A DNA stretch of 24,920 bases from Betaproteobacteria bacterium (GCA_026710225.1 JAPORI010000044.1:1-24920); one strand, 5' to 3'; positions 1 through 7,976 are shown, numbered from the stretch's first letter. Notes: generated from the letters alone by a model not told the origin. Translations and numbers: made by a program.

Positions 1-1
1 C

Positions 2-526
2 GGGATGAGCGCCGCGCACACGGTGCTGCCGATTCCCAGCTATGCGCGGGTTACCAGAGTCGATGATGGCCGTTCGATCGTGGTGCGGGTAAATGATCGC
101 GGCCCCTTTCTCAATCAGCGAATCATCGATTTGAGTTACACCGCGGCCCGCAAGCTCGGGATAGTCGCGACCGGTACCGGTGAAGTGATCGTCGAGGCGA
201 TCCTGCCACCGGACTTTGGCAGCGCAATTCCCCGGCCGGCGCCGGTGCCGGTAGCGGCGCCGATAAGGCAACAACCGGAACATTCGCCGGTAGCTGCCGG
301 CCATTATCTGCAACTGGGCGCGTTTGCGGTTACCGAGAACGCCCGCCGCATCATCGATCAGAATCCGCTGCCGGCAGCAATGCGCCGGCGCAATCTGCAG
401 ATGATTGAGCGGGATGGGCTATACAAGGTGGTGATCGGCCCCTATGCAAGTGAAAGCGAGGCGAAACAAGATTTGCGCCTGCTACGATCGGCGGGCCTGG
501 AGGCGGTGCCGGTCGAATTTGAATGA
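2..526 (+). CDS. rlpA: RlpA-like septal-ring lipoprotein / lytic transglycosylase, 3' part
   Basis: Partial gene: the frame is open to the left edge, and the first visible residues (GMSAAHTVLPIPSY) match the interior of RlpA, not an N-terminus. The visible part has the end of the double-psi beta-barrel (VRVNDRGPF, then RIIDLSYTAARKLG, roughly residues 27-52). A Pro/Ala-rich linker follows, then a C-terminal SPOR domain over about the last 75 residues (HYLQLGAF ... YKVVIGPY). RlpA family proteins are outer-membrane lipoproteins that cut glycan strands lacking stem peptides, and SPOR domains target such glycans at the division septum. The lipobox and catalytic Asp/His region lie outside the window, so activity cannot be judged. 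The stop overlaps the metX start (ATGA). Family assignment is secure; enzymatic activity is inferred. Confidence 0.9.
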   Translation, partial: GMSAAHTVLPIPSYARVTRVDDGRSIVVRVNDRGPFLNQRIIDLSYTAARKLGIVATGTGEVIVEAILPPDFGSAIPRPAPVPVAAPIRQQPEHSPVAAGHYLQLGAFAVTENARRIIDQNPLPAAMRRRNLQMIERDGLYKVVIGPYASESEAKQDLRLLRSAGLEAVPVEFE

Positions 527-1641
527 GTTCGCAAGGCTGCGGCGAAGTAGCCGAGCAACTGGTCAGTCTGGACGAGCCGTTTGGTTTTGCCAGCGGCGCC
601 ATCCTGCCGCGGCTGCAAATCGCCTACGAGACCTACGGCGAACTCGACGCCCAGCGCACCAATGCGATCCTGGTCTGTCACGCGCTGTCCGGCCACCATC
701 ATGCCGCCGGAGTGCGCGACAGTGCACCGGAGCCAATTGGCTGGTGGGACAACATGATCGGACCGGGCAAGCCGATCGATACCAATCGCTTTTTCGTGGT
801 TTCATCGAACAACATCGGCGGCTGCAACGGTTCCAGCGGCCCTTCGAGCCTGAATCCGGAAACCGGCAAGCCCTACGGACGCGACTTCCCCCAGACCAGA
901 GTCGAGGACTGGGTGGAGGGACAGCGGCTGCTGGCCGATCATCTGGGCATCAAGCGCTTTGCCGCGGTGGTCGGCGGCAGTATCGGCGGCATGCAGGCGC
1001 TGCTGTGGGCGCTGCGCCACCCCGAGCGAGTCGGCGCGGCGGTGGTGATAGCCTGTCCGCCGCGGCTTACCTCCCAGAACATCGCCTTCAACGAGATTGC
1101 CCGGCAGGCGATCATCAGGGATCCGAACTACGCGGCCGGTGACTACTATGATGACGAGCCGCCCCGGCGGGGGCTGGCGGTAGCGCGCATGCTCGGGCAC
1201 GTTACCTATCTTTCGGATGCGGACATGGAGCGCAAGTTCGGGCGCGCCCAGCGCAGTTCCGGCGACGGCACCGGCAAGATATTTCAAGTTGAGTCGTATC
1301 TGCGTCATCAGGGCAACAAGTTTTCCGATCGCTTTGACGCCAACACCTATTTGCTGATGACCCGGGCTTTGGATGCATTTGATCCGGCTGCCGATGCCGG
1401 CGGCGATCTGATCGCCGCACTGGCTCCGGCGAGCGCGCAGTTTCTGGTGGTTTCATTCGAGCACGACTGGCGCTTCCCGCCGGAACGCTGCCGGGAACTG
1501 GTGGCGTCCCTGGTCGCCGCCGGCAAGCTGGTCAGTTATGCGCAACTGGATGCACCCGGCGGCCACGATGCGTTCTTGATGGACGACCCTCACTATCATG
1601 CCGCGGTGCGCGGTTTTTTGCAGCGGCAGGTACCGGCTTGA
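523..1641 (+). CDS. metX: Homoserine O-acyltransferase MetX (probably succinyl-specific)
   Basis: An alpha/beta-hydrolase-fold acyltransferase of 372 aa, the usual MetX length, acting in the first committed step of methionine synthesis. The nucleophile elbow is GGSIGG with Ser153. The other triad members are Asp315 (in EHDWRFPP) and His348 (in GGHDAF). Arg317, two residues after the catalytic Asp, sits where, to my recollection, homoserine O-succinyltransferase-type MetX proteins carry Arg. The enzyme may therefore use succinyl-CoA despite the common 'acetyltransferase' label; this is inference from motif memory. The ATG start overlaps the rlpA stop by 4 nt, and the stop overlaps the metW start by 1 nt. 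MetX-MetW pairing is common in proteobacteria that lack MetA. Confidence 0.95.
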   Translation: MSSQGCGEVAEQLVSLDEPFGFASGAILPRLQIAYETYGELDAQRTNAILVCHALSGHHHAAGVRDSAPEPIGWWDNMIGPGKPIDTNRFFVVSSNNIGGCNGSSGPSSLNPETGKPYGRDFPQTRVEDWVEGQRLLADHLGIKRFAAVVGGSIGGMQALLWALRHPERVGAAVVIACPPRLTSQNIAFNEIARQAIIRDPNYAAGDYYDDEPPRRGLAVARMLGHVTYLSDADMERKFGRAQRSSGDGTGKIFQVESYLRHQGNKFSDRFDANTYLLMTRALDAFDPAADAGGDLIAALAPASAQFLVVSFEHDWRFPPERCRELVASLVAAGKLVSYAQLDAPGGHDAFLMDDPHYHAAVRGFLQRQVPA

Positions 1642-2222
1642 TGGAAACCTTGAAGCAACACGGCGAGCGGTTGATTTCCGGCTGGGTTGACCGGCAGGCG
1701 CGGGTGCTTGATTTGGGTTGCGGCAACGGTTCGCTGCTGAGCGAACTGGCCGACAGCAAGCAGGTGTTCGGTTATGGCGTCGAACTTGACGCCGACGCGG
1801 TGGTAAGCTGCATAGAGTCCGGGGTGCCGGTGATTCAGGCCGACATCGAGCACGGCCTGCCGATGTTTGCCGACGGCAGCTTTGACACGGTGTTGCTGCT
1901 GAGCACTCTGCAAGAGCTCGGATCGCCGGCGGCGATGCTCAAGGCGATGCTCAGGGTTGGTAAGAGGGCGGTGGTTACCTTTGCCAATGCCGGCCACTGG
2001 CGTCGCCGCGGCGAATTCATCGCCGGCCGGATCGGCGGTACCGAGAACGTCACCGGTGATCGGCTGCTGCGTCTGATCAGCATTACCGATTTTGAATCGA
2101 TGTGCAGCCGACTCGGGCTGCACATCGAAAGGCGCACCTGTCTGAACGCCGCCGGCCGGCCGGTTGCCGCCGGCATGTTCGCCGAGTTGGCCGCCTACAT
2201 GCTAGTCGGCGGCCGCGACTAG
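1641..2222 (+). CDS. metW: Methionine biosynthesis protein MetW
   Basis: A 193-aa methyltransferase-fold protein. Residues 22-35 contain the SAM motif I (VLDLGCGNGSLLSEL), followed by ELDADAVV and a motif resembling FDTVLLLSTLQEL. Size and motifs fit MetW, which is encoded next to metX in many proteobacteria and is linked genetically to methionine synthesis, probably by supporting MetX activity. No methyl-transfer reaction is firmly assigned to the family. The start was taken as the ATG that shares one base with the metX stop (TGATG); a TTG one codon upstream is also possible. A 42-nt gap separates it from the next gene. Confidence 0.93.
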   Translation: METLKQHGERLISGWVDRQARVLDLGCGNGSLLSELADSKQVFGYGVELDADAVVSCIESGVPVIQADIEHGLPMFADGSFDTVLLLSTLQELGSPAAMLKAMLRVGKRAVVTFANAGHWRRRGEFIAGRIGGTENVTGDRLLRLISITDFESMCSRLGLHIERRTCLNAAGRPVAAGMFAELAAYMLVGGRD

Positions 2223-2264
2223 TTGCAAGGCCGGCAAAAGCGCAAGTGAAGGGACTTGATTGAG

Positions 2265-3068
2265 ATGAGTTCGGGAAGAATGAATACCGCCTTGGAGGCT
2301 GCCGCCGCCGGTGCTGCGCAAATTCGCAAATGGAATCGCAAGCGCACCCGGCTGGAAGTACGCAGCAAGAAGCCCGGCGATTTGGTGACCAGCGCCGACT
2401 TCGCTGCCGAAAGGGCGGTCATGGAAGTGATTGGCGCCTCCTTTCCGGATGATGGAATCCTCAGTGAGGAAAGCGGCCACAGCGGAAATGCGGACAGTTG
2501 CTGGGTGCTCGATCCGCTCGACGGCACCACCAATTTCGTTCACGATCTTCCCGACTACTGTCTGGCTCTGGCCTACTGTCGCGCCGGGGTGCCGGTGATC
2601 GGGGTAATCCACGACATAGCCAGGGACGAGTTGTATACAGCCGAAAAGGGACGCGGAGCGCGCTGCAACGGCAGTGCGATCAAGACCTCCGGCCGCAGCC
2701 GGATCGGCGAGGCGCTGCTGGCAGCCTCGGGTTCTTCCGGTGCCGGCGGCGACTACTGGCAGGCGCTGGGCCGGGCGGCCAGGGTCTCGGCCGGGATGCG
2801 TCGCTCGGGAAGCACGGTGCTCGATCTGGCCTGGGTGGCGCGCGGCAGCATCGATGTTGCATTTTGCCGCGGCATCAAGTACTGGGACTATGCAGCCGGA
2901 GCGGTGCTCGTCGGCGAGGCCGGCGGCCGTTTCGTCGCCGCCGGTGGTGGTCGCTTCGCACCGCAGTTCGGTCAGCCGCCGGAAAACTTTCTGTGCGGAA
3001 CTGTGCGCCTGATCGGCGGCATCCACAAGCACTTTGCCGGCGGCGGCAAGGGGACATCGCCGCGGTGA
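2265..3068 (+). CDS. suhB: Inositol-1-monophosphatase family protein (SuhB-like)
   Basis: A member of the Mg/Li-sensitive phosphatase family, about 267 aa, the usual SuhB size. The metal and substrate motifs are in order: EESG, then DPLDGTTNF, then WDYAAGAVLVGEAGG near the C-terminus. Family members hydrolyse myo-inositol 1-phosphate or related sugar phosphates; in E. coli SuhB also works in Nus-factor antitermination on rRNA operons. Start choice is uncertain: ATG 2265 follows an AAGGG at 2249-2253, while ATG 2280 (MNTALEAA) aligns better with the family N-terminus. A TTG at 2256 lies too close to that AAGGG. The stop overlaps the mutS GTG by 4 nt, indicating translational coupling. The substrate is not predictable from sequence. 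Confidence 0.88.
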   Translation: MSSGRMNTALEAAAAGAAQIRKWNRKRTRLEVRSKKPGDLVTSADFAAERAVMEVIGASFPDDGILSEESGHSGNADSCWVLDPLDGTTNFVHDLPDYCLALAYCRAGVPVIGVIHDIARDELYTAEKGRGARCNGSAIKTSGRSRIGEALLAASGSSGAGGDYWQALGRAARVSAGMRRSGSTVLDLAWVARGSIDVAFCRGIKYWDYAAGAVLVGEAGGRFVAAGGGRFAPQFGQPPENFLCGTVRLIGGIHKHFAGGGKGTSPR

Positions 3069-5608
3069 GCGAGCGGCAGCAGACGCCGCTGTTTCAACAG
3101 TATCATCAAGTCAAGCGCAAGCACGGCGGCATGCTGCTGCTGTTTCGGATGGGCGACTTCTACGAACTTTTCTACGAGGATGCCGAACGCGCCGCAGCGC
3201 TGCTGGGCATCACCCTTACCAAGCGCAGCAATCAGGGCCGGTCGGTGCCGATGGCCGGCGTGCCGGTGCATTCGTTGCAGCAGTACATGGCCCGGCTGGT
3301 GCGGCTCGGGGAATCGGTTGCCGTCTGCGAACAAGTCGGCGAGCAGGAAGACGGCAAGATCATCCGCCGGGAGGTAACCCAGATAGTTACGCCGGGCACC
3401 CTTACCGATTCCGGACTGCTTGAAGAACGCACCAGCTGCATTGCAATGGCGGTTTGCGAAACTCCGGTAAAGTGCGGCTACGCCTGGTTGGATCTGGCCG
3501 GCCTCAAGTTGCGCGCCGGCGCCTGTCGCCCCGATGAACTGGCCGGACACATTGCCCGGATCGACCCGGCAGAGATGCTGCTGGCCGAAGGCGCGTCGCT
3601 GCCACCGGGGGTTTCCTGTACCGTCGGGCATCTGCCGGAATGGGAGTTTGATTGCCAACGCTCGGCAACTTTGCTGGCGGAGCGGCTGGGAATGCGCGAT
3701 CTGGCCGGCGTCGGCCTGGCCGATGAGCCGCTGGCGGCGGCCGCGGCATCGGCCCTGCTCGGTTACGCCGAACACACCCAGTGCCGGCAGCTCAAGGGGC
3801 TGGTAAGCGTCGGCGCCGAGTTGGCCGATCGCTACCTGTACATGCCGCCGGAAACCCGGCGCAGTCTGGAGATAACCGCCAGCCTGGCCGGCGAGGGTCC
3901 GACCTTGTTCTCGACCGTCGATCTTTGCGCTTGCGCGATGGGCAGTCGCACCCTGAGACATCGGCTGCATCATCCGCTGGTGCAAACGCAGGAACTGCAA
4001 GCGCGTCAGGATGTCTGGACCGCGCTGCTGGACTCCAAAGGCCGGGATGTTGCGCTCGCCTGGCTGGGTCGCTGCTGCGATCTGGAACGGATAGCCGCCC
4101 GCATCGATCTGGAAAGCGTCCGGCCGCGCGAGTTGGCCGCCTTGCGCGATACATTGCGCGAACTGCCCGCCTTGCAGGATGCTCTTGCCGATCTGCCCGA
4201 GGCGGTTGCAAAGCGTCTTGCGGCGCTGTTTGCCGATCGGCGCGAGTTGCTGGCGATCATCGAATCGACGCTGGCCGAGGAGCCGGCCGCGGCAGTGCGC
4301 GACGGCGGGGTGATTGCATCGGCGGCCAGTGCACAACTGGCTCAGTTGCGCAGCGCCGGCGCCGACATCGAAAGTGCCCTGAGTGCTCTGCTGGACGCCG
4401 AAAAGCAGCGCAGCGGCATCGAAACGCTGCGCATCGGCCGCAACCGGGTGCAGGGAATCTACTACGAGTTGGTTCGTTCGCAGGCGCAGCGGGCACCGGC
4501 GCATTTCCGCCGCTTGCAGACGCTCAAGAATGCCGAGCGCTACATCACCGATGAGTTGGCGGTTGCCCAGGACGAGACCGCCAGCGCCAGCGAAAAGGCG
4601 CTGCGCTTGGAGGCGCAGTTGTATGCGCAACTGGTTGCCCGGCTGCGCGAGCAATCGGCGCAGTTGCACGAACTGGCGGCCGCGCTTGCCGATCTGGACG
4701 TTGCCGGCTGCTGCGCCCGACTGGCCGACGAACGCAACTGGGTGCGGCCGGCCTATGCACAACAGCCGCAACTAGCCATAAGCCGTGGCCGTCATCCGGT
4801 GGTCGAGCAGACGGTCGAATACTTCGAACCCAACAGCGTCGAACTGAACGAGCAATGCCGGATGATGGTCCTCACCGGCCCGAACATGGGCGGCAAGTCG
4901 ACCTACATGCGCCAGGCGGCGATCATCGCCCTGCTTGCCCATGTCGGGGCGCCGGTGCCAGCCGACGCAGCGACGATCGGCGGCCTGAAATCGATTCAGA
5001 CCCGGATTGGCGCCGCCGACGATCTGGCCGGCGGCCGTTCGACCTTCATGGTCGAGATGGCCGAGACCGCCGCGATCCTCAACACCGCCACCGCCGGCAG
5101 CCTGGTGATTCTTGACGAGATCGGACGCGGCACCTCAACCTATGACGGGTTGTCGCTGGCCTGGGCAACCGCCGAGAGTCTGCTGGATGACAACCGCAGT
5201 CTGGTGCTGCTTGCCACCCATTACTTCGAGTTGGCCGAACTCGGCGATCGGCAGCCGGCGGCGGCCAACTTTCACATGGCAGTCGGCGAGCACCGCGGCG
5301 AGGCGGTGATGCTGCACCGCCTCGAAAAGGGCGCCGCCAGCCGCAGTTTCGGATTGCAGGTCGCGCAAATGGCCGGCATCCCCGCCGCCACTTTGGCGGC
5401 CGCCCGGCGCCGGCTGGAGATGCTGCTTGCCGCCAACGGCAGCGTTGCGCCTTCCGGTGATCTTTTTGCCGAGAGCCAATCGCAATCCGCAACTCACCGC
5501 AGCGAACTGGCGAGCCGCATCAGCCAAGTCGATCTGGACGGCCTGTCGGCGCGCGATGCCTTGCAGCTGCTCTATGAACTGCGCGATCTGGCCGCTGAGC
5601 GCGACTAG
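3065..5608 (+). CDS. mutS: DNA mismatch repair ATPase MutS
   Basis: An 847-aa protein, close to E. coli MutS (853 aa). The mismatch-reading Phe-x-Glu motif is GDFYE (Phe32, Glu34). Connector, lever and clamp domains follow. The ABC-type ATPase carries Walker A GPNMGGKST near residue 605, Walker B LVILDEIGRGTS (Asp684/Glu685) and ATHYFEL. The C-terminal tail has DLFAES, resembling a beta-clamp-binding peptide, and ends in the usual helical tetramerisation segment. GTG 3065 was chosen because homology begins there (SERQQTPLFQQY) and it overlaps the preceding stop as GTGA. The open frame continues upstream only as a shadow of suhB. Its 3' end converges on cutA with a 10-nt gap. Confidence 0.96.
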   Translation: MSERQQTPLFQQYHQVKRKHGGMLLLFRMGDFYELFYEDAERAAALLGITLTKRSNQGRSVPMAGVPVHSLQQYMARLVRLGESVAVCEQVGEQEDGKIIRREVTQIVTPGTLTDSGLLEERTSCIAMAVCETPVKCGYAWLDLAGLKLRAGACRPDELAGHIARIDPAEMLLAEGASLPPGVSCTVGHLPEWEFDCQRSATLLAERLGMRDLAGVGLADEPLAAAAASALLGYAEHTQCRQLKGLVSVGAELADRYLYMPPETRRSLEITASLAGEGPTLFSTVDLCACAMGSRTLRHRLHHPLVQTQELQARQDVWTALLDSKGRDVALAWLGRCCDLERIAARIDLESVRPRELAALRDTLRELPALQDALADLPEAVAKRLAALFADRRELLAIIESTLAEEPAAAVRDGGVIASAASAQLAQLRSAGADIESALSALLDAEKQRSGIETLRIGRNRVQGIYYELVRSQAQRAPAHFRRLQTLKNAERYITDELAVAQDETASASEKALRLEAQLYAQLVARLREQSAQLHELAAALADLDVAGCCARLADERNWVRPAYAQQPQLAISRGRHPVVEQTVEYFEPNSVELNEQCRMMVLTGPNMGGKSTYMRQAAIIALLAHVGAPVPADAATIGGLKSIQTRIGAADDLAGGRSTFMVEMAETAAILNTATAGSLVILDEIGRGTSTYDGLSLAWATAESLLDDNRSLVLLATHYFELAELGDRQPAAANFHMAVGEHRGEAVMLHRLEKGAASRSFGLQVAQMAGIPAATLAAARRRLEMLLAANGSVAPSGDLFAESQSQSATHRSELASRISQVDLDGLSARDALQLLYELRDLAAERD

Positions 5609-5618
5609 CCGCCGGCGT

Positions 5619-5954
5619 CTAATCGCCGCCGGTGCTCTTGGCAAGCCAGTCCAGATAGGCGGCGGTTGTGCCATTGCTTGCCAGCACAATCGCTTCCGGG
5701 ACCTCGTAGGGATGCACTTCGAGCAATGCGTCCAGTGCTTGCCGAGTGCGGCCGACGGTAGTGGTTACCATTACCGGCAGTTCCTTTTCGCGCACTCGCT
5801 TGCCCTGCCAGGTGTAGGTGGAAGTGCACGCCGCGCACACCTTGACGCAGGCGGCCAGGCCCCTGCCGACCAGGGCGTCTGCGATCTTCTCGCCGCTGGC
5901 CGGATCGGCGACGCTAGTGAGGATCAGGGCCGGCTGGTTTGCATCGTTGCTCAC
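5619..5954 (-). CDS. cutA: Divalent-cation tolerance protein CutA
   Basis: A 111-aa protein with the CutA1 fold signature: LAACVK, then STYTWQGK, then a late HPYEVPEAIVL segment and YLDWL near the C-terminus. CutA is a small, very stable trimer; a link to copper tolerance is reported but its molecular role is unsettled. The segment AACVKVCAAC places Cys36, Cys40 and Cys43 together, whereas homologues I know have one Cys followed by a stretch like IPG. The start is GTG, with no Shine-Dalgarno sequence. A TAAAAT hexamer lies 8 nt upstream on the minus strand, so the mRNA may be leaderless. It is divergent from the methyltransferase gene starting at 5976. Confidence 0.9.
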   Translation of the reverse strand: MSNDANQPALILTSVADPASGEKIADALVGRGLAACVKVCAACTSTYTWQGKRVREKELPVMVTTTVGRTRQALDALLEVHPYEVPEAIVLASNGTTAAYLDWLAKSTGGD

Positions 5955-5962
5955 GCCAGATA

Positions 5963-5968
5963 ATTTTA
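5963..5968 (-). promoter_or_regulatory. Candidate -10 element for cutA (leaderless)
   Basis: TAAAAT on the minus strand ends 8 nt before the cutA GTG, so a start site at the usual distance would fall at the start codon. It overlaps a plus-strand GATAAT (5959-5964) that could serve the divergent methyltransferase gene. Confidence 0.35.
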
Positions 5969-5975
5969 GTTAAGG

Positions 5976-6785
5976 ATGGAAGCGGATTGTCTGGTTGACA
6001 GCCGGGTGGCGCGTGCCCGGCTTGCCGCCCTGAACCGGCGCGAGCGCACCGCCGATGAGCCGGCCGGCGAGTGCGCTCGCCGGCTCGCCGAAAGGATCGA
6101 GGGGCTGCGCGTTCCGCCCGGGCTGGTGCTCGATGCCGGCTGCGGCGCGCAGCCGGGACAGATGGCCGGGGCGGTTCTAAAGCGGGAGGTGATCGGCATC
6201 GACTGGTGTGCGCAGCTGCTGCCCGGTGGTGCGGTTGCCGCCGACATCGCGGCGCTGCCGTTTGCCGATGCGTCGTTTGGCAGCGTCTGGTGCAACCTGT
6301 GCCTGCCCTGGGTGGCAAATCCGCCGCAGGCGCTGGCCGAGTTGCGGCGGGTGCTGGCCGCCGGCGGTCTGTGCCTGATTGCGACTTTGGGGCCGGACTC
6401 GTTGCAGGAAGTGCGCCGCGCTTTTAGCGACGAACGTCCGCACACTATGGGTTTTCTTGATTTGCACGATCTGGGCGACATGCTGATGGCTTGCGGCTTC
6501 GCCGAACCGGTGATCGAGGCCGAGACCTTCACTTTCGAGTATCCGGACGGCCGCCGGCTGCTCGCCGAGTTGTCCGGCTGGGGGGCGCTGGCCGCGCCGG
6601 GGATGCACAAGGCTCTTACCGGCCGGGCAACTTTGGCCGCCGCGGCCGCGGCGCTGGCACCGGCCGGAGTGGCTTCGCTTACCTTCGAGGTGATCTTCGC
6701 CCACGCCTGGGCGGTGCCGAAAAGGCCGGCCAAATTTCCCGATGTCTGGCAGCCGATTGCGTTTCCCGGAGCGGATGTGCGATAA
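5976..6785 (+). CDS. SAM-dependent methyltransferase, BioC/NDUFAF5-like
   Basis: A 269-aa class I methyltransferase. SAM motif I is LVLDAGCGAQPG near residue 50, followed by VIGIDW and LPFADASFGSVWCNLCLPWV. The stretch LRRVLAAGGLCLIATLGPDSLQEVR and the later FLDLHDLGDMLMACGFAEPV are very like BioC (malonyl-ACP O-methyltransferase, biotin synthesis) and the related NDUFAF5 proteins. The N-terminal segment lacks the usual BioC sequence resembling FDRAA..YD, and no other biotin gene is adjacent, so BioC function is not secure. The start ATG has AAGG directly abutting it, too close for a good Shine-Dalgarno; GATAAT at 5959-5964 precedes it. The stop lies 9 nt before the LysR gene. Confidence 0.75.
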   Translation: MEADCLVDSRVARARLAALNRRERTADEPAGECARRLAERIEGLRVPPGLVLDAGCGAQPGQMAGAVLKREVIGIDWCAQLLPGGAVAADIAALPFADASFGSVWCNLCLPWVANPPQALAELRRVLAAGGLCLIATLGPDSLQEVRRAFSDERPHTMGFLDLHDLGDMLMACGFAEPVIEAETFTFEYPDGRRLLAELSGWGALAAPGMHKALTGRATLAAAAAALAPAGVASLTFEVIFAHAWAVPKRPAKFPDVWQPIAFPGADVR

Positions 6786-6786
6786 T
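6757..6786 (+). promoter_or_regulatory. Candidate promoter for the CysB-like regulator
   Basis: TTGCGT (6757-6762), an 18-nt spacer, and GATAAT (6781-6786). The -10 ends 8 nt before the ATG, predicting a leaderless or nearly leaderless mRNA. It overlaps the stop codon of the upstream methyltransferase gene. Confidence 0.35.
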
Positions 6787-6794
6787 ATAGGTAA

Positions 6795-7739
6795 ATGAGC
6801 GATCCCCTGAACCTCAGTCTGCGCCAGTTGGAACATCTGCTGGCGGTTGTCGACTGCAACCTGTCGGTCTCCAACGCGGCGATCCGGCTCGGGGTGGCGC
6901 AGTCGGCGGTAAGCCGCAGCATCATAATGATCGAGCGCAACTGCGGCAAGAAGCTCTTTCTCCGGCGCGGCCGGCGCTTTATCGGCCAGACCGATTTCTG
7001 TCAGGTGCTGGTCTCGGCCGCCCGCGATGTCACCAGCCGGATGAGCAACTTGCGCAGCCGCGCTGCCCGGGCGGTAACCGGCGACATTACCGGTGATTTG
7101 CGCATCGGCGCCACCCATTTGCAGATGCGCTACTTCATGCCGGCGATCATGCGGCAGATGAAGGAGCAACTGCCGGGAATCAATCTGAAAATCAGCCAGG
7201 CGATCCCCTATAATCTGGTCGATCAGGTGCTCGCCCGCACCATCGACGCCTGCGTGTGCAGCGAAGAGGTGGTGCAGCAGCAAGGCCTGTCGACCGTGCA
7301 CATGTATTCCTGGAACCGGCTGCTGATTGGCACCGGCAACGAGAAGATTCTCAAGGTGCGCCAGCCGACCATCGAGCAGCTTGCCGAGGTGCCGCTGGTC
7401 ACCTACATCCCGGGCATTACCGGTCGCTTCATGCTTGATGCCGCCTTCGCCCGCCAGCGGCTCACGCCCAATGTGGTGATTGCCGCCGCCGATTCGGACG
7501 TGATCAAGGAGTTCGTGCGCCGCGGCCTGGGCGTGGGGGTGATTGCCAGTGTCGCCTACGATCCGAAGGCCGATGCCGACTTGCAGGCGCGCTCGGTCGG
7601 GCACCTGTTTAGCGAGATGAAGACCAGAATTGCCTATCGCAGCGACTTCCAGATGAATCCGGCACTGGAGAAATTCATCGAATTCTTCCGTAGTGCAACT
7701 CAATCGCTGCCCAAAATCGCCGGCAAGGCCGGCAAATAG
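6795..7739 (+). CDS. LysR-family transcriptional regulator, CysB/Cbl-like
   Basis: A 314-aa LysR regulator. A winged helix-turn-helix occupies about residues 8-66 (NLSVSNAAIRLGVAQSAVSR), then a linker helix and a two-lobed effector domain. The effector domain resembles CysB: ATHLQMRYFMP, YSWNRLLI, VTYIPGITGRFMLD and the segment around DSDVIKEFVRRGLGVGVIAS. Of the residues I recall lining the CysB sulfate pocket, Thr100, Gln103, Trp166 and Thr202 equivalents are kept; the Thr102 equivalent is Leu109 and the Thr149 equivalent is Ser. CysB activates sulfur assimilation genes with N-acetylserine. A sulfur role here is inference, mildly supported by metXW nearby. GATAAT lies 8 nt before the ATG. 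Confidence 0.85.
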   Translation: MSDPLNLSLRQLEHLLAVVDCNLSVSNAAIRLGVAQSAVSRSIIMIERNCGKKLFLRRGRRFIGQTDFCQVLVSAARDVTSRMSNLRSRAARAVTGDITGDLRIGATHLQMRYFMPAIMRQMKEQLPGINLKISQAIPYNLVDQVLARTIDACVCSEEVVQQQGLSTVHMYSWNRLLIGTGNEKILKVRQPTIEQLAEVPLVTYIPGITGRFMLDAAFARQRLTPNVVIAAADSDVIKEFVRRGLGVGVIASVAYDPKADADLQARSVGHLFSEMKTRIAYRSDFQMNPALEKFIEFFRSATQSLPKIAGKAGK

Positions 7740-7866
7740 AGTTTCCGGGCGGTTGATGGCTTATACTTTCGCCCACTTACCATGCCTGCAATTGACATTG
7801 ACAAGCAAGGGTTCAAGACGACACCCATTTTGACCATGTTGCCCGGCCAGGGCCAGGTCGCCTTTC

Positions 7867-7948
7867 GCGAAAGTGGCGGAACTGGTAGACGCGCTGGATT
7901 TAGGATCCAGTGCCCTCGGGCGTGGGGGTTCGAATCCCCCCTTTCGCA
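7867..7948 (+). tRNA. tRNA-Leu (anticodon UAG)
   Basis: The acceptor stem GCGAAAG (7867-7873) pairs with CTTTCGC (7941-7947), with discriminator A at 7948. The anticodon stem is CTGGA/TCCAG and the loop carries TAG at 7901-7903. A long variable arm and the T-loop GTTCGAATC are present, as expected for a class II tRNA-Leu. The genome continues CCG, so the terminal CCA is not encoded. It lies 28 nt upstream of tig, probably on a shared or overlapping transcript. Confidence 0.96.
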
Positions 7949-7976
7949 CCGGATTGGTGCCGGGAACCTGTAACCG

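Noticed and set aside
2972..4771. A 599-codon open frame on the minus strand opposite mutS
   Set aside because: It is the antisense of a clearly conserved mutS; the translation is Gln/Arg/Ala-rich with no recognisable domain, typical of shadow frames in GC-rich DNA.
5598..5633. Imperfect GC-rich inverted repeat at the mutS-cutA junction (CCGCCGGCG / CGCCGCCGG)
   Set aside because: It contains a mismatch, overlaps both stop regions and has no T-tract on either strand; GCCGGC-type words are frequent throughout the window.
6177..7703. A 508-codon minus-strand open frame opposite the methyltransferase and LysR genes
   Set aside because: Both plus-strand genes have clear family motifs; the antisense product has low complexity and no domain.
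7792..7803. Tandem TTGACATTGACA upstream of tRNA-Leu, looking like a double -35
   Set aside because: No -10-like hexamer stands 16-18 nt downstream of either copy. A TATACT at 7762-7767 lies upstream instead, also without a -35. The promoter for tRNA-Leu/tig stays unassigned.
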